In this document: one piece after another, positions 20,484 to 33,213 of the stretch
Numbering within the stretch: position 1 is the stretch's first letter
How the letters are laid out: each line of letters begins with the position of its first letter
Source: Warburgia ugandensis
Lineage: Eukaryota; Streptophyta; Magnoliopsida; Canellales; Canellaceae
Direction of reading: 5' to 3'
Length of the DNA stretch: 64,000 bases
NCBI GenBank assembly: GCA_035236585.1
Contig: CP141135.1
Span: 2,142,001-2,206,000 of the forward strand
Translations under genes and position numbers: made by a program
Notes under the pieces: generated by a model
What the model saw: only the letters and a program-made list of their open reading frames with translations
What the model was told of the DNA's origin: nothing
The model's database searches: none

Positions 20484-20779
20484 AGGGCTGCTTCTAAAAT
20501 TACTACTAGTTCTAAGCAGACCGTTCCATACAAAGAAGGGACTGAGTCAGCTTACCACTTTGCAAACCCAAGCATCCTCTCCACTCAAAGAATTGAAAAT
20601 TTGTTCACTTCTTTTATTGCTGTCAGGGAATAACATTTATGGCAGCCGGCAGCCCAATCTGCAGCCGCTAGCTTGCTATCTGACTGTTGCCTCACCAACT
20701 TAATTGCAGTTTTCAGCATTTTGGTTGAGGTCAAATGCTTGAAGGTTGGTGGGCTCCATAGCGCAAATGTTCCAACCAA
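20484..20779 (+). pseudogene. Degraded coding fragment of unknown family
   Basis: About 98 codons open except for a single TAA at 20631-20633. The composition (YHFANPSILSTQRIENLF before the stop, AAQSAAASLLSDCCLTN after) looks protein-like and helical. The antisense strand is also open here (20585-20947), so the strand is uncertain. I recognise no family. Confidence 0.25.
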
Positions 20780-20949
20780 ATGATAAAATGTCAAACCAGT
20801 TGGATCAGTTTTATCACAACTCATTGAATTAGAGTAAGTTTCTGAGTTGTTGACGGCTTCATACATGATCAAACCCGATTGCAGATTGATTCTTATATTG
20901 TGTATTCTGTAATGCATTGCAAGATATCGTCTCCTTGGTGGCTCCACCG

Positions 20950-22554
20950 AATCAATGATTGGATGATCTGACCTTCCTCACCAAAGCATGCATGCCCCTT
21001 CTAACAATATCGATGGAGTCTTGGATCCTCTTAGTCCAAGGAGGCGGATCTCTGGGATGCTTTTGGGTCTCTTAACGCGTATGGATGTGTAAAATGAGGA
21101 TGGTGAAACTTTGGGTCTATAAGTCAAAGATGGAACTGAATCTTATGGTGGATTCCACAGTTTCCACCCTTTCGTGGAATGACTCATCACTTGCAACTGA
21201 AATCAGATCAAATCCACCTGACATGGATTCTCCCTGGAATCTGAAATCGTTGTCAGCTGGCTTACCTTGGTGGATTTACGATGGAGTCAGTCGAGATGGA
21301 ACAGAGTTTCCTATCAGGTATCAGTTCAGCGACAATGGATAAGAAGCAGGATCATGGGACAACAGTTCTATTTTTGGAAGTAAGATCACTCTATATGGAA
21401 CAGTAATTGGTTCATCCAACCATACTATCTATCCCTCTTCCAAAATCAAATCTTGGAAGCTGGGGAGGTTAGCCAGAGGGTTAAACATTTGATCAGGTGA
21501 GAATATGTTTAAGCCTAAGGGGGCTCAATTGTCTTGTTCTCTGTTGAAAGGTGAGGATATTTGCCATTCTAGTTAGAAGAGTTTTTCATACAGTAAGTAA
21601 GTGAAAGTTGATGAGAGAGAATGAAGTTATGAGATATCTGCAGATGAGTTGGGACAAGATGGTGCGGAGAGAAAACTTGTATTACCAATATGCTTGCCTT
21701 TTAATATATTAGTGTGAAAGTCTTTTGAGTAGCATTTTTGGTTTTGAAATGTCAAAACTTCCAGCTTATACCACGATTGCCGACAGGAAGGCAGATAAAT
21801 TGGCCAGAGAGCATGTAGGCAGAAGACTTGTATCAGCAATAAGCTTCAGTTAATATACATTTTGGCCTAAATTCTTCTATTGCTCTTGATGAGATAGTCA
21901 TTCTGAGATTTTACTGTTACTGCTTCAAAATGCAGAGCTGTTTTCAGTTCTTTGCATAGAGAATTTTGGGTGCTAATAAGATCTGTCCCTGGTCTAAGTC
22001 TGTTTTTGTCTTAGAATTTCTCTTGTTAATTCAGAAAGAACTAAAGAACATATACACACTAGATGGCAACATCTAGTGCGTCTACCATGCGAAGTCATAG
22101 CTCAAGCAGATTAATAAGTGGCATCTGTGTCCAGGTTCCAATTTGCACAAATTTAGACGAAAATTCTTACAGAACAACACAGTTTCAGTTTAGAGCTACT
22201 GATACAGAAATAGAAATGATTGAGAAACCTTTTAATCACCATTATATAAAAAGAAGGTAGGCAGGAACAAAGAATTGCACGAATGTGATTCTGTCAAAAA
22301 AAAAAAGGAAACCAAAAAATCTGGAGCTTCGGGTACATGAATGGGATACATGATACACAGCCTCATTCTTTCAAAAGGTTATATTTACAGAAAGGTATAT
22401 TCTTCAGAGGAAAAATAATTCTGCCAGGTACAAAACAAATTAAAGAAAATGAGTTCTGAAGCAGGGACTGACCTTTCAGCGGAATTAACAACTGAAATGG
22501 TACAGATTAGTCCGACAGGAGTCATGGAAACTCATCCACTGAATTATTCCCTAA
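20950..22554. other. Gene-free stretch downstream of AP5B1
   Basis: Possible relic of coding DNA at 21190-21340 (frame with SPWNLKSLSAGLPWWIYDG) but with no supported exon structure. The rest is AT-rich. The AP5B1 3' UTR should lie in 22300-22554. Confidence 0.4.
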
Positions 22555-25500
22555 CTACGTTGAAACCAAAGCTTCCAAATAATCATCTATGTAAGCAAGG
22601 CATGGCCAATGATCTGTTCTGATTCGAACTAATGTTGAACTATCATAAACTTCCATCTGGAAAAGCAGATGGAACCGTGGTGGGAGGAATATCAAAACAA
22701 GGAAACAACCCATGTTTCTCTTTATAATGTCAACATGACTATCATTATCATTTTCATCATGGATATACTTCAGCTGAAAAATGCCACTTTCAGAACCAGG
22801 AACTGAGGCAGTATCATGGGCAGAATCATAAGATTCTTCTTTCCAGATGATATTGGTGATAACTCCATCATCCTTTACTATTTCTACAAGGGGTTGACCA
22901 ATCACACTTACAACAAAGGGTGCCAAATAGCGCTTAACAGATCCAATTAGAGTCTCAGCAGGAACTTCCATCAGCTTGACCGATTGTGTCCCATTGATTG
23001 CCGCAACACCTTTGCCTCCTCTCAAAAGAAATGTCTCCCTTCCAGTGTTGGTAGAATTACCACATGCCTCCCAAAAGGCATGGAACAGATCAAAGTAGTA
23101 TGTAGAAACCACATCTTCTGGGACATCAGAAGGAATAGCAGCCTTGAGAAACATGTCTTCAATACCCACCGTTATATTCTGCAGTGGACCATGGATGGCT
23201 TGTCCTTTCTCAGTGTTTGCCTCAATAGAAACATTAACTACACCAGGCATTGGCTCCCGAGGTTCCAATTCAATTATTGCCGGAGCTTTAAAGCTTTCTT
23301 CTTCCTCCAATCCATTTTTGACAGGCACAATATCAAGGGGACCCGTTTGCCCAGAACTATAACCTTTTGTGGAAGGCTCGCCAAGAAGAAAAGGGATACG
23401 AAATGAAGGAATAGACCCATATGGTGATGAAGACGAAAAGCGGATGACAGTCGCATATAGAGCAGGTAACAATTCTACTCCGTTCGAACTTGTTTCAGAT
23501 GAGTCAACTCCCCAGATGCTGTTGAAGGGTTCAGACTCAAATCTTAGGGTACAGAGTATGTTTATCCTCAGCCCTGGCATGTGATGGAAGTCAGGGATAC
23601 ATGCAAAATGCCTCCTTAGGATCCTTAAAATCTCAGAAACCTTCGAATCCATCACACGCAGTGGCTCCTGTGGCAGACTCATTGACTCGGTCTTTGAAAT
23701 GATCTGATCATCAGAAGTACTCTCAGCTTCCATTTCTATATCTATAGGGGGCTCACTGTCTTCAATGCCCTCAAAATAGCTGGATTTTTTATTTTCAGCA
23801 CTCAAAGTAGATATGCCCAAGGACCAGGACTGTTTGACGAGCAGGGGAGTCATCCGCTCCAGATGAATGTATGCAGCCACATCTCGTGATTTCTTGATAT
23901 CTAGAGAATGTCGAGGAGATGGAACTTGAAAGAGATGTGGAGAGGGAGAAATGCCAGGGAGTTGTTCCCCAAGGTTCAGTATGTGCCGGAGTTTCTTTCC
24001 TGGAACGCATAAGAGCATCCGCAGGTAAATCCTGCAAAGAGTCGGGTGTAAGGAAAGGATTTCTCAGATGGACCAGAAAACACATTAGACTCTAGGACAT
24101 ATATAAAGACATAATAATAAGTAACATATCAGAAGATAGGTCCGTGTCTTTGCTTATACCTGGCATTGTCACGAATCTCCAAATCAGGGAAGTATTGACA
24201 TGTGAAGGCCAGGAGGTGGGAAAGCCCAAGAAAGACTCTGGAACTATGCTGGTGCATCAGCATTGTCCGGCAAATCCCTAAAACCTTACTTCCTTGAGAC
24301 CATGATTTCACACCAGTGTCCGGTCCGTGTTTCTTCACAAGGGAGATGAGAAATGCAGTAAGCAACTCTAACAAACGGCGAGGAGGGATAGTATCATTCT
24401 CAGCAATCCTATCAAATATAGGGAAGTAGGACGCCAGATGATAATCTGTAGGAAGCTTCAATAGTAAACACTCATCAAATGTTTGGAGCAGGCGCTCACC
24501 CAACTTAAAGTGGTAACTACAGCCCAATAAACGATCAACAAAAGCCACAATGACTGGAACCAATCTACAGAACTCCAACGCCATGTTCACTAGGAAAGCC
24601 TGTGTAAGGTTGTCATATCCTAATTAGTAGAGTATACTCTAAGCAACAAAACAGGATCAGCAATTAGAAAGGAATGAAAAAAATTACTTCCTATATACAA
24701 ATAAAACATGTAACCACAATGGTGAATCAAAGTTTGAAGAGCTATCATATGCTTACTTGAGATGTAACAAAGATGGTAGACTCCATAAGAACCCTGTTGG
24801 CAAGATCATCAGAAGCCGAATGAGGCATAGCTCCAATCAAGAACTTATGAAGAGCACGAAATGCCACCATAGTTTCGGTGCTCCAGGGCGGGAGACACTT
24901 GAACCCGGAAACACAAACAAGACCATCTTCAAAGAGCTTCAACACAGAAACTCTTATCTCCTCTTTCCTGCTATCCGAAGCACCTCCCACGTTATCCATT
25001 TTTGAAACATCAAGACATGTTGCACAGTAGGCAAGCATATCCAGTTTCACCGCTTTCAGAGCAAGTGGATCAAAAACGACCGGATAGAAACTTGACGCCA
25101 TTGGAACAACAACTTCTCTTTTCATAACTCTTCTCTTAGCCGGCAATTCAATGAAACCCAACAACCAATGGACGGCAAGCAGCCGGAAAACCAGTTGCTG
25201 CTGTACATCCTTGGACCTCAGAATCAGGCGCCGAGCAATCTCGCTCTCTTCGCCATCAAAAGCATCTGAGAAACGAGAATACAGCATCAGAACAACATGG
25301 CATAGGATAGGATCATACGAGTAAAGAAGGCCCGAAAACTGCACCTTCAGTAAAGATGCTTGCAGCTCCAATGACGATGAAATCTCCATAAGCATCAACA
25401 TGAATTCCATCATTCCGCACGGCGTAAGAAGAATCTGCGGCCGTTCGAGCAAAAACGCCATCACTCTCCGTAACTCCTTTAAATTCAAAGCCGAAAGCTC

Positions 25501-26208
25501 ACCACTTGAATTCGCCGAATTCGCCATTAGCAAATGAGGTAAATTGAATGGAACCAATGGTACCGGACTACTAAGTATCGGAACATTCGTGTTCGATTGA
25601 ACAAGATCATGAATTACGCTAGTAAGCAATAAAATGTAGCTCTGGGAAGCATGAGTTCGCTCGCTTTGACATAAGTTCCATAGATGTCCCGTGACTTCGG
25701 AGAGCAAACAGGGATAAGCCTGCTCCAATTCTCGCAAACACTCGCAGGCAATTGCGCGAGTTTGCCGATCTAAGCTGTGATTCGGCCGATTGATTATTGT
25801 AAGTAGAAATTCGGTCAATCCCTGCAAATTACGAGCAGATTTCTGAAACCCATCGATCGCGATCATGATCGATGTCGAAGAAATCATCATTTGCTCTTTG
25901 AGGGCGTAAGTGATTGAGATTCCATCAACCGGAGCTTGAACAACAGCTTTGAGAGCTTCGAGAACGCTTCCGAGGCCTTCGTCGGCATCGGAATCGATGA
26001 TTAGGAGATTGCACTGTTCTTCGATGAAGATTATGAGCTGGAACTTAAGAGAGAAATCCTTTTTGAGAACGGAATAGAGGGCTAAATCGAGGATTGTGAG
26101 ATTTGGGTATTGCAGCAGCCATTTTTGTTGGCGGATCGGGCCAGATTGGAAATCGTCGATTAGGGTTTCCCAGTCTTGGACTGAGAATTGCTTCCCCAAT
26201 CTTTCCAT
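22555..26208 (-). CDS. AP5B1: AP-5 complex subunit beta (AP5B1-like)
   Basis: Three exons: 26208-24757, 24599-24160, 24031-22555, with GT/AG borders and matching phases, giving 1122 codons before the stop. The protein is helical, armadillo-like, in its first two-thirds, with a C-terminal ear-like region, and begins MERLGKQFSVQDWETL. It is the plant homologue annotated as AP-5 complex subunit beta-1, the large subunit of the late-endosomal AP-5 coat. Recognition is by overall resemblance and by position next to PRP40C, as I recall for Arabidopsis (AT3G19870). The start is the first ATG after a GA-rich leader. No lesions are seen. Confidence 0.85.
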
Positions 26209-27800
26209 GGGGAAGGAGAAACCCTAGGGTTTTAGGGAACCCTAGATTTTGGATTGGTGGGTAAAACCCTAGAGAGAAACCTTGTATACGAAGAATTTGA
26301 AATTCATGAGCAAAATCCAGAAGAGTTTCATGGAAGAGAGAGAGGGGGGGGAGTTCAATAATGGTGAAATGGAAGAGGGAGAGTTTAGAGAGAGGGCCTA
26401 GAGAGAGAGAGAGGATTTACTGTTAGTCAGCGTGAGAGTGTCTTACGGTTAAGTTCTTCGGCTGAGGCAAGGTGGGAGTGTATACACTGGAATGTAGTGT
26501 ATAAGCTATGGATGGCCCCCTTGGTGAATCTGCCCTACTAATTCCCATAAGAAGGAGAATACTGTTACGGACTTGCATTGCAAGGCCTATGATTAGGGCT
26601 TATAGCCTCTAAGGAAGGCTCACTTGGGATTTAGACTTGATCTTAGGGACTTAGGCCTACTAATAAAGATCCATGAAACTTGGCTTGAATCTAGAAGGCC
26701 TGATTTCTAATAAATTATTTGTAAATAGCTAGAAAGGTAAAAGATTAGAGAGTTGTGTAGAGTTTTCTAGAGAGAATTCTAGATTAGTCTTCAACCGTTA
26801 GATGGTTGACATTTGTAATAACCTGGACCATCCATTAAGGAGGTAGATGGAAGATAGCAAGTATAAATAGGTGTAAGCTCCTCACTTGTAATCAGCTCAA
26901 GTTAGTTCAGCTCAGCTAAGGTTAATACATTGGGAGGTATTTTTTCTAAGTTCTCTTGAATTTTTTTCATTGCTTAAGTGGGTGAGTGAGTGTAATCCTA
27001 GCAAGTAAGAGTTTGGAAAATTAAAGGCTAACTTGTGCTAAGAAAAAGAGTTGTGCCCAAGTGCTGCACGAGTTTAACAGATGTGAAACTGTAATCCCGT
27101 GACTATATGCTTCATAAGTCTTCCTTTTGATACTCTGTTTAGGAGATCTGACTGATTGGACGGTTATGATTGTGCGAAAGAGAGAAGATTTGTACCTTTT
27201 GATGCTTGATTGGGACTCTCATTTGATTGGAGGCCAGGATTCTCTAAAAGAGGGGAGCGGAAAAGTTGAAAGTTGAGTGACTTACAGTGACTTCTGTGGA
27301 TCTGGGGAGGAGAGAATATACCCTGCACTACAGTGTATAAGCTATCTATAGGGTCTCAATCCGTGGAAAAGTTGAGAATCCTGTTGCATTGGATCTCGTT
27401 GCATGGAAAAGTTGAGATGAAGGAATGGATGAGGAGATCTTAAATGATTGGAGGGTTAAGATAGAGGAGATTTTCAAGTCTATTTTCATCCATGATCAAG
27501 GCTTGTGGATGGATGTTTTGTGCTCAATTGGTCCCACCTGAGAAGAATACTGCCGGATGCTCTTACATGGAGCGTTCCTTAAGCATTCCATGTTGCCTAT
27601 AATGGGGTGTGCAATGGCAGATCAACCATCCACAGGAAGATGATTTTATGGACGGTTGAGATTATTCCAAGTGTGGCCCCAGTTGTCATTTTACCCAAAG
27701 CCCCTATAGGAGGGTGTGGCAGTATCATCTTACCCCCAGCTCCCTTTATTCATCTTTCTTCTACAAAATCAAAAACCCTAAACCCATCCATTTCTCCAGC
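26209..27800. other. Divergent intergenic region between AP5B1 and the PPR gene
   Basis: Contains the GA-rich AP5B1 leader (26210-26420), a possible solo LTR and a repeated phrase, GTGTATAAGCTAT, at ~26499 and ~27342, flanking it. No coding exon seen. Confidence 0.5.
26563..27079 (+). mobile_element. Possible solo LTR
   Basis: TGTTACGG...TTAACA ends, an internal GTATAAATAGG TATA box near 26870 and a T-rich downstream part resemble a plant LTR. No target-site duplication or primer site supports it. Confidence 0.3.
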
Positions 27801-27818
27801 AACCAAAACAGTCCAGAA

Positions 27819-29024
27819 ATGGCGCTCTCCTGTTCCTCCTCTCGCCAACGCCTACTATATTACTCTCGTTTCTTCCGCACCACTACTTCCTCCACGCCCA
27901 CTCCTGAATCTCCATCTCCTCCCTCTACAACCTCCGTTTCCAGCGTAATTTCCAAACTACGATCAGAATACAACCCCTCAAAAATCATTTCTCTCTACTC
28001 TGCCATCTCCAGTCTACCCATTAGCTCCATTTCTGCCAGTTACGCTCTCGATCTCGCCGTCAAACGCCTCGCAAAATCAAAAGCATTCTCCGATATCGAA
28101 ACCCTAATCGAGGGACAGAAAAAACACCCAAAGGTCACCCACGAACCCTTCCTCAGCCATCTAATTCTCTGTTATGGTCAAGCAAAAATGATTGATCATG
28201 CAATCAAAACTTTCAATCAAATGGACGATCTGGGTACCCCCAGAACTTCCAAATCGTTCAATGCCCTTCTCACAGCTTGCAACAAGTCCGGAAATTTTGG
28301 TCAGGTACAAAAGTTATTTGCAGAAATCCCAGACAGGTTTGGTGTTTCTCGTGACAAGTTTTCTTATGGTATGTTAGTCAAATCGCTTTGTGAAACAGAT
28401 TCGCCTGAGGTAGCTTTGAAGGTGTTCGATGAAATGAAAGGAAAAAACATAGAGATTACTTCTGTTACTTATACGACTGTTTTGGACGCTTTGTATAAGA
28501 AGGGGAAAGTAGAGGAAGCTGAGAAAATTTGGAATGAAATGAGTAAAAATGATATTTCTCCTGATGTTGCATCTTACAATGTTAGAATAATGCATGCCCA
28601 CAGAGGAAAACCTGAGGAAGTGTTGAAATTGATAGATGAAATGACGGCGAACGAGTTGAAACCGGATACGATTAGTTATAATTATCTGTTGAAGTGTTAT
28701 TTTGAGAATGGTAAGATTGAAGATGCTATGAGGGTTTATGAAAGTTTGAAGGAAAATGGCTGTCAGCCAAATGCCGCAACTTTCAGGACTGCTGTGCATT
28801 ATTTGTGTAAGAATGAAGATTTTGATATGGCTTTGAAAGTTGCAAAGGCCAGTTATAAGGGTAATAAGATTCCGGATCCTGGGACAATGACTCGCTTGGT
28901 TGAGGGCTTGGTGAAGAACTCGAAGTTAGAGGAGGCGACAGGGGTCATTGAGGACGTGAAGAAGAGGTTTCCAGAGAATTTTTTGAATGTATGGAAGAAA
29001 CTTGAGAAGGATCTTGGTTTGTAG
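27819..29024 (+). CDS. P-class pentatricopeptide repeat protein, probably mitochondrial
   Basis: An intronless 401-codon gene. An upstream in-frame ATG (27714) exists, but the ATG at 27819 follows a leader-like region and gives a Ser/Arg-rich N-terminus (MALSCSSSRQRLLYYSRFF) typical of a mitochondrial presequence. From residue ~110 it carries about eight tandem 35-residue PPR motifs (for example TYTTVLDALYKKGKVEEAEKIWNEM). P-class PPR proteins bind organellar RNA. The short length and sequence resemble the At4g36680/At2g18520 group. Intact. Confidence 0.88.
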   Translation: MALSCSSSRQRLLYYSRFFRTTTSSTPTPESPSPPSTTSVSSVISKLRSEYNPSKIISLYSAISSLPISSISASYALDLAVKRLAKSKAFSDIETLIEGQKKHPKVTHEPFLSHLILCYGQAKMIDHAIKTFNQMDDLGTPRTSKSFNALLTACNKSGNFGQVQKLFAEIPDRFGVSRDKFSYGMLVKSLCETDSPEVALKVFDEMKGKNIEITSVTYTTVLDALYKKGKVEEAEKIWNEMSKNDISPDVASYNVRIMHAHRGKPEEVLKLIDEMTANELKPDTISYNYLLKCYFENGKIEDAMRVYESLKENGCQPNAATFRTAVHYLCKNEDFDMALKVAKASYKGNKIPDPGTMTRLVEGLVKNSKLEEATGVIEDVKKRFPENFLNVWKKLEKDLGL

Positions 29025-29620
29025 AAGGGTGAAGAAGCCACTCCTGTGGCTGCTGAGAGATGGATCCTTGTTTCAGTTCTTTTGGCATTGTATCCGAGAG
29101 CAATGCAGTTGGATGGAAATTATGGACAGAGAGGTGAGAAAGTTGGTAGCTCTTTCTGGTTTTAACGAGAGTGTTCTGAATTGTAGAGTTTATCGGGCTC
29201 ATGAATCCCACTTCTTTATTTAGAAGCCAGAGATTTTATGGTATACAAATAACCTGGACTTCCTGAAGTTTAGTTAACTTCTCCTTGAGTGAGTTGAACC
29301 TACAATTCACTAACATCTGGTTCCAGAACAGGAGACATTTTCTCAATGTGATAAATAGATTTGGAAGTTGGATTTTTATGTGCGTGAGCAAGACTATCTG
29401 TAATTCACTTCAAATTTCAAAGAGATGCAAAAAATTTGGGATTCACACTTGCCTCTTTCCTTTGTCTTTGTAATGGGATTAATAGAGCTCTTTGTTTTCA
29501 ATTTACACGTTCAAGCTTTTGTCCGACTTGATGAGACCTATTCATTTTCTCTCATGAGTGTTGTTTGCCTCTTTCATGTGTTTTACAGCATAATGTTCTC
29601 TGAATATCTGCTTCATAGGT
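29025..29620 (+). other. PPR gene 3' flank
   Basis: Probable 3' UTR and downstream DNA; no coding or structured feature beyond AT-rich sequence. Confidence 0.4.
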
Positions 29621-30078
29621 TGTAGAATTGTTGATATCGTAGATATGCCTCATACAATGAATAGAACCATTTGATTGTCTGTGCCAAAAGAGATGAATGT
29701 ATGTTTATTGTAGGGCTGGTTTTCCAACATTTGGTGGTTAAGTCTGTGATTGTATTGGGTCTTCATTAGATTATGAATTGTTGATATCATAGATATGCTT
29801 TATACTATGAATAGAATATTTGATTGTCTACCAAAAGAGAGGAATGCAGGGTTATTGTAGGGGTGGTTTTTCAACATTCGGTGGTTGATCTATGATTATA
29901 TTGGGCAGATTGGGTGTTCATTAGATTGTAGAATTGTGGATATCATAGGTGTGCCTTCTACTATGAATAGAATCATTTGATGGTCTACCAGAAGAGAGGA
30001 ATGTACATTTATTAAGGGATGGTTTTCCAATATTTGATGGTTAAGTCTATGATTACATTGGGCGATTGTGTCTTCGGC
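29621..30078. repeat. Three-copy ~150 bp tandem repeat downstream of PPR gene
   Basis: Units start at 29621, 29771 and 29929 (periods 150 and 158), each opening with (TGTA)GAATTGTTGATATC.. and containing ATGAATAGAA, CCAAAAGAGA or a close variant, and GGTGGTT. The copies have diverged by substitutions and small indels, so the array is not recent. Confidence 0.85.
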
Positions 30079-32700
30079 TACTCGAAGTGAAGACTTGAAG
30101 AGTTGTTGGCTAAGAGAATCCATCTTTTCTTTTGCATCTATATTCAAACATCTGTTGGACATAGTTGCTTCTGTTGTTCTCTCTATGTACATAGATAACA
30201 ATAAATGTTACATGATGCAGTGAACTGTAATCCGAAGCACATGTTTGTGTTACAAAAAATAAATGTAGGAGGGAGTAAAAGAGTTATACCTGGTTCTCTG
30301 TATGAGAAATACTCACTTGGAAAATAATTCTATTGTCAGTCAGTTCTATGATGCATCAAGTTCTTCTCCTGTTTCTTCTCCTCTGTTATGCTGTACTTTT
30401 GAGCAGAGTCAAGTGGTCCACGAATATGTTTTTTCTGCCCTTGAATGATCAGTTTACGCTGCTATACCGGATTATTTGTTACTAATCAGTAAGGAATTAT
30501 CTGATAACTGCTAAACCGGATTATTTAGTCCTGCCAGTTGGGATGCATTCTTGTTTCTGTTGCCACAGAGGTTTGAATTTGCACAGTATGATAGAACTCT
30601 TTGGTCTCATTCTTCACACAAAACAGAATGCCCATGTTACTCTGCAAAATCCATTTTCTTTTGTGGTTGGCTATTGACATGTGCTTGTTACTTAATCCAT
30701 TTCTTTTCAACTGTATACGACAGGCTTATCTTTCCTAGTTTGCTCTGCATTTATGTTCAGTGTTCTTCACAACTGCTTAGCAAACTAGGCTGTCATTATA
30801 GAAAATTTTGGCTTCAGGAATAATTCAGTGTATTTTTTTGGAGGGATCTGGTAATTTGCATGATAATCTGCCTTTCGTGTTTAAGATCTTATGATCACAG
30901 ACTCAGGCAACTCAGGTAATAGAACTTAGTGATGAATGGAGGCTTGCTCAGCCAAAGTAAACAGCAAACAAAAATGTATTAGGGAGACTGATTGACCATT
31001 TTCTGTGTCTGATTGATTATTTTATGCGTTGAGGACATTTGCTAATTCAATGATTTTCGATTTGAGTCGTAGATAGGCTGCATCTGAGTCTTTGATGGTG
31101 GATAACTGAAAATAAAAATAACTGGTTCTGATGATTTTGCTGTCTAGTATGATGGCATCTCATCCGTTGATCTTCACACTTGAGTTCATGTATACAAATG
31201 ACCTCCTCAATGTGAATGAACTCACATGGGGTTGAAATTCCATTAATCTAACGATTTGTTTAATGATGGATCACTGTGGTTCTTGTCTTGTGCCTGACAC
31301 CAGAAGCTGTGAAGATCATGGTTTTTCAGCAGTTGCCAACTATACAATTTGCTGCTGATCTATTCATAGTCCTACTACATCGTGTTTGATCCTGATCGGA
31401 CGGTTCTGATTTGTTGAACGATATCTTTACAGGAAAAAATATAGACACAAAATCTTGAGATTCTAAAAGCATATATGGCTGTCGGTGGACCACAGCCATA
31501 GTCACAGAAGTCTCCCATTGAAGCTTTAAGAAAATGTAGAGGCCAATTATGCTTCTCTTCCCGATGGACATATCTTTTTTCAATCGAGTCGGAGGCCCCG
31601 CTGGTGATCTAGACCGTCCATTTGTATGGCCTAACCTTGGATTCTCCAAAAATCTTCCCCATCTGATGATCCTAGCCTCTGTCGATCTGAGATGTAATGT
31701 CAAATCAACGGCTCAAAAAGTTTGAAATTACGACTAATATGGTAAACAAATTCCAACATTAGAATTACCGAACGAATAAGATTGTGAGATAACCAGTATA
31801 AATTATGTACGATTGGGCCGTGATCGTACGTTGGCCACCGATGCCGTACAGTAAGTCGACCCTCATATAAATGCAACTAAAAAAACTTACATCGCCTTGG
31901 ACCTTGAACAACAAGGAATGCTACCGTACGTCAGGACCACACCGTAAGTAACCTTGTGGGGCCGCTCTGGTATGAAGGCTGTCCCTCATAAGTTGATTGG
32001 ACACGTTCAACTGATTTAAGTGACTCTGAATATTTCTGGACCAAAAATCAAAATAATTAGACGATTTGATTAACCCCCACCCCCCAACAAAAACACTGTT
32101 TTGATCGTTAAATCATGAATGTGTACTGTTACTTCTAGATTCATCCATCAGCACGGCTTCCAGATTACAAGACATCTCTGAGAAATCAGATGAATAGGTC
32201 TTCCAAATCAACCTTCATAAAAGTGGGATCCATAAGGCAACTTGCCATGTTGTCGCGCTGCACAGTAGCATTCTTCTTTTCTTATTGTTTTGGTGAATGA
32301 ATCTAGAAATGCTTTCCTTATTTCTTTTCACCGACTTAGGAACCCACGATCACGTTCATAACAAAGTCAATAAATTGAAAAACTGGTAGCTACCAAATAG
32401 ATGTTCTAATTACTTGCGAACCCACAACATCGACGGTTCAGATCATGTCAGGAAGACAAAACATTGGTTGCCTCCATCCTCCTTCTTAAATGCTGGTGGG
32501 CCCACATCAATGACGGTTCAGATCATGCCAGAAAGAAAACGCGTCACGTTCATTGGGAAACTTCATGGATCCATACTAAAAGCTTCCAAGTTCCTTCGTT
32601 TCCCTCACCATTTTCCTTAAAATACTGCGAAAGTCTTTGCTCGAACAGCGGAATCACCCACGGGCACTAAAATAAGACACCCAAACTGATAACGACACTC
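30079..32700. other. Gene-free stretch
   Basis: AT-rich, no credible exon on either strand. 31100-32560 has phrases such as GGTTCAGATCATG repeated at ~32434 and ~32514, suggesting decayed dispersed repeats. Confidence 0.5.
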
Positions 32701-32710
32701 CTTTTCCCCT

Positions 32711-32770
32711 CTATATTATCATTTGCGGTGGCAAGGCACTGGGAAGGTCTTCTCTCTCTCTCTCTCTCTA
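32711..32770 (+). promoter_or_regulatory. TATA-like box and (TC)n leader of membrane-protein gene
   Basis: CTATATTATC at 32711-32720 lies ~60 bp before the ATG, followed by a CT-rich tract (32746-32770), a common plant 5' UTR feature. Confidence 0.5.
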
Positions 32771-32778
32771 ACCCCAAG

Positions 32779-33213
32779 ATGTCGTCTAAATCCGAAACTG
32801 AGACCAGTTCCTTCATGTCATCCATGGGCATAGCCTTCCTGACATTCAACACGCTAATGGCGGCCTTCAGATCACGTAAAGATCCTGCAGTGCTCGTCTT
32901 TGTCGTCTCCGCCTATACTTCCATCATGTTGTTGTTTTGGTGCCTCCACCATTTCGAGCGGTTGCCAGAAAAGTCCGAGAAACGAGAGCGGTTGAAGATT
33001 CCAATATGGTTACTCGCTACGGCGGTGAATTTCGCCTTCGCGTTCCAGGTTTCGGCGGTTCTTCCTCTGGCCATGGGCTGGTTCATCTGGGTAATGGCAG
33101 GGCTAAGCAGTTTCACCACCTTCTACTTCTTCTTTATATACGGGGAGGCTGGGAAAACTAGTAGTAAAAGCAAGAATGATGGGAAGGAGTATTCTCCTGT
33201 GGAGGAAGTCTAG
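32779..33213 (+). CDS. Small plant membrane protein, four predicted helices
   Basis: A single-exon, 144-codon gene. The ATG at 32779 is chosen over 32728 because it follows the CT-rich leader and gives a polar Ser-rich start (MSSKSETETSS). Hydrophobic helices lie at about residues 13-30, 37-55, 72-92 and 95-115, with a basic loop (PEKSEKRERLK) between the 2nd and 3rd and a charged tail. It resembles the plant-only family of short unknown membrane proteins annotated as DUF6490; I do not know its function. Confidence 0.7.
   Translation: MSSKSETETSSFMSSMGIAFLTFNTLMAAFRSRKDPAVLVFVVSAYTSIMLLFWCLHHFERLPEKSEKRERLKIPIWLLATAVNFAFAFQVSAVLPLAMGWFIWVMAGLSSFTTFYFFFIYGEAGKTSSKSKNDGKEYSPVEEV

Noticed and set aside
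22984..23406. 140-codon plus-strand ORF
   Set aside because: Lies antisense to the last AP5B1 exon, which has a clear family and splice structure; no independent resemblance.
27714..27818. Upstream in-frame ATG of the PPR gene
   Set aside because: Its extra 35 residues look like translated leader and bury the presequence-like start at 27819.
28374..28799. 141-codon minus-strand ORF
   Set aside because: Antisense shadow of the PPR repeats.
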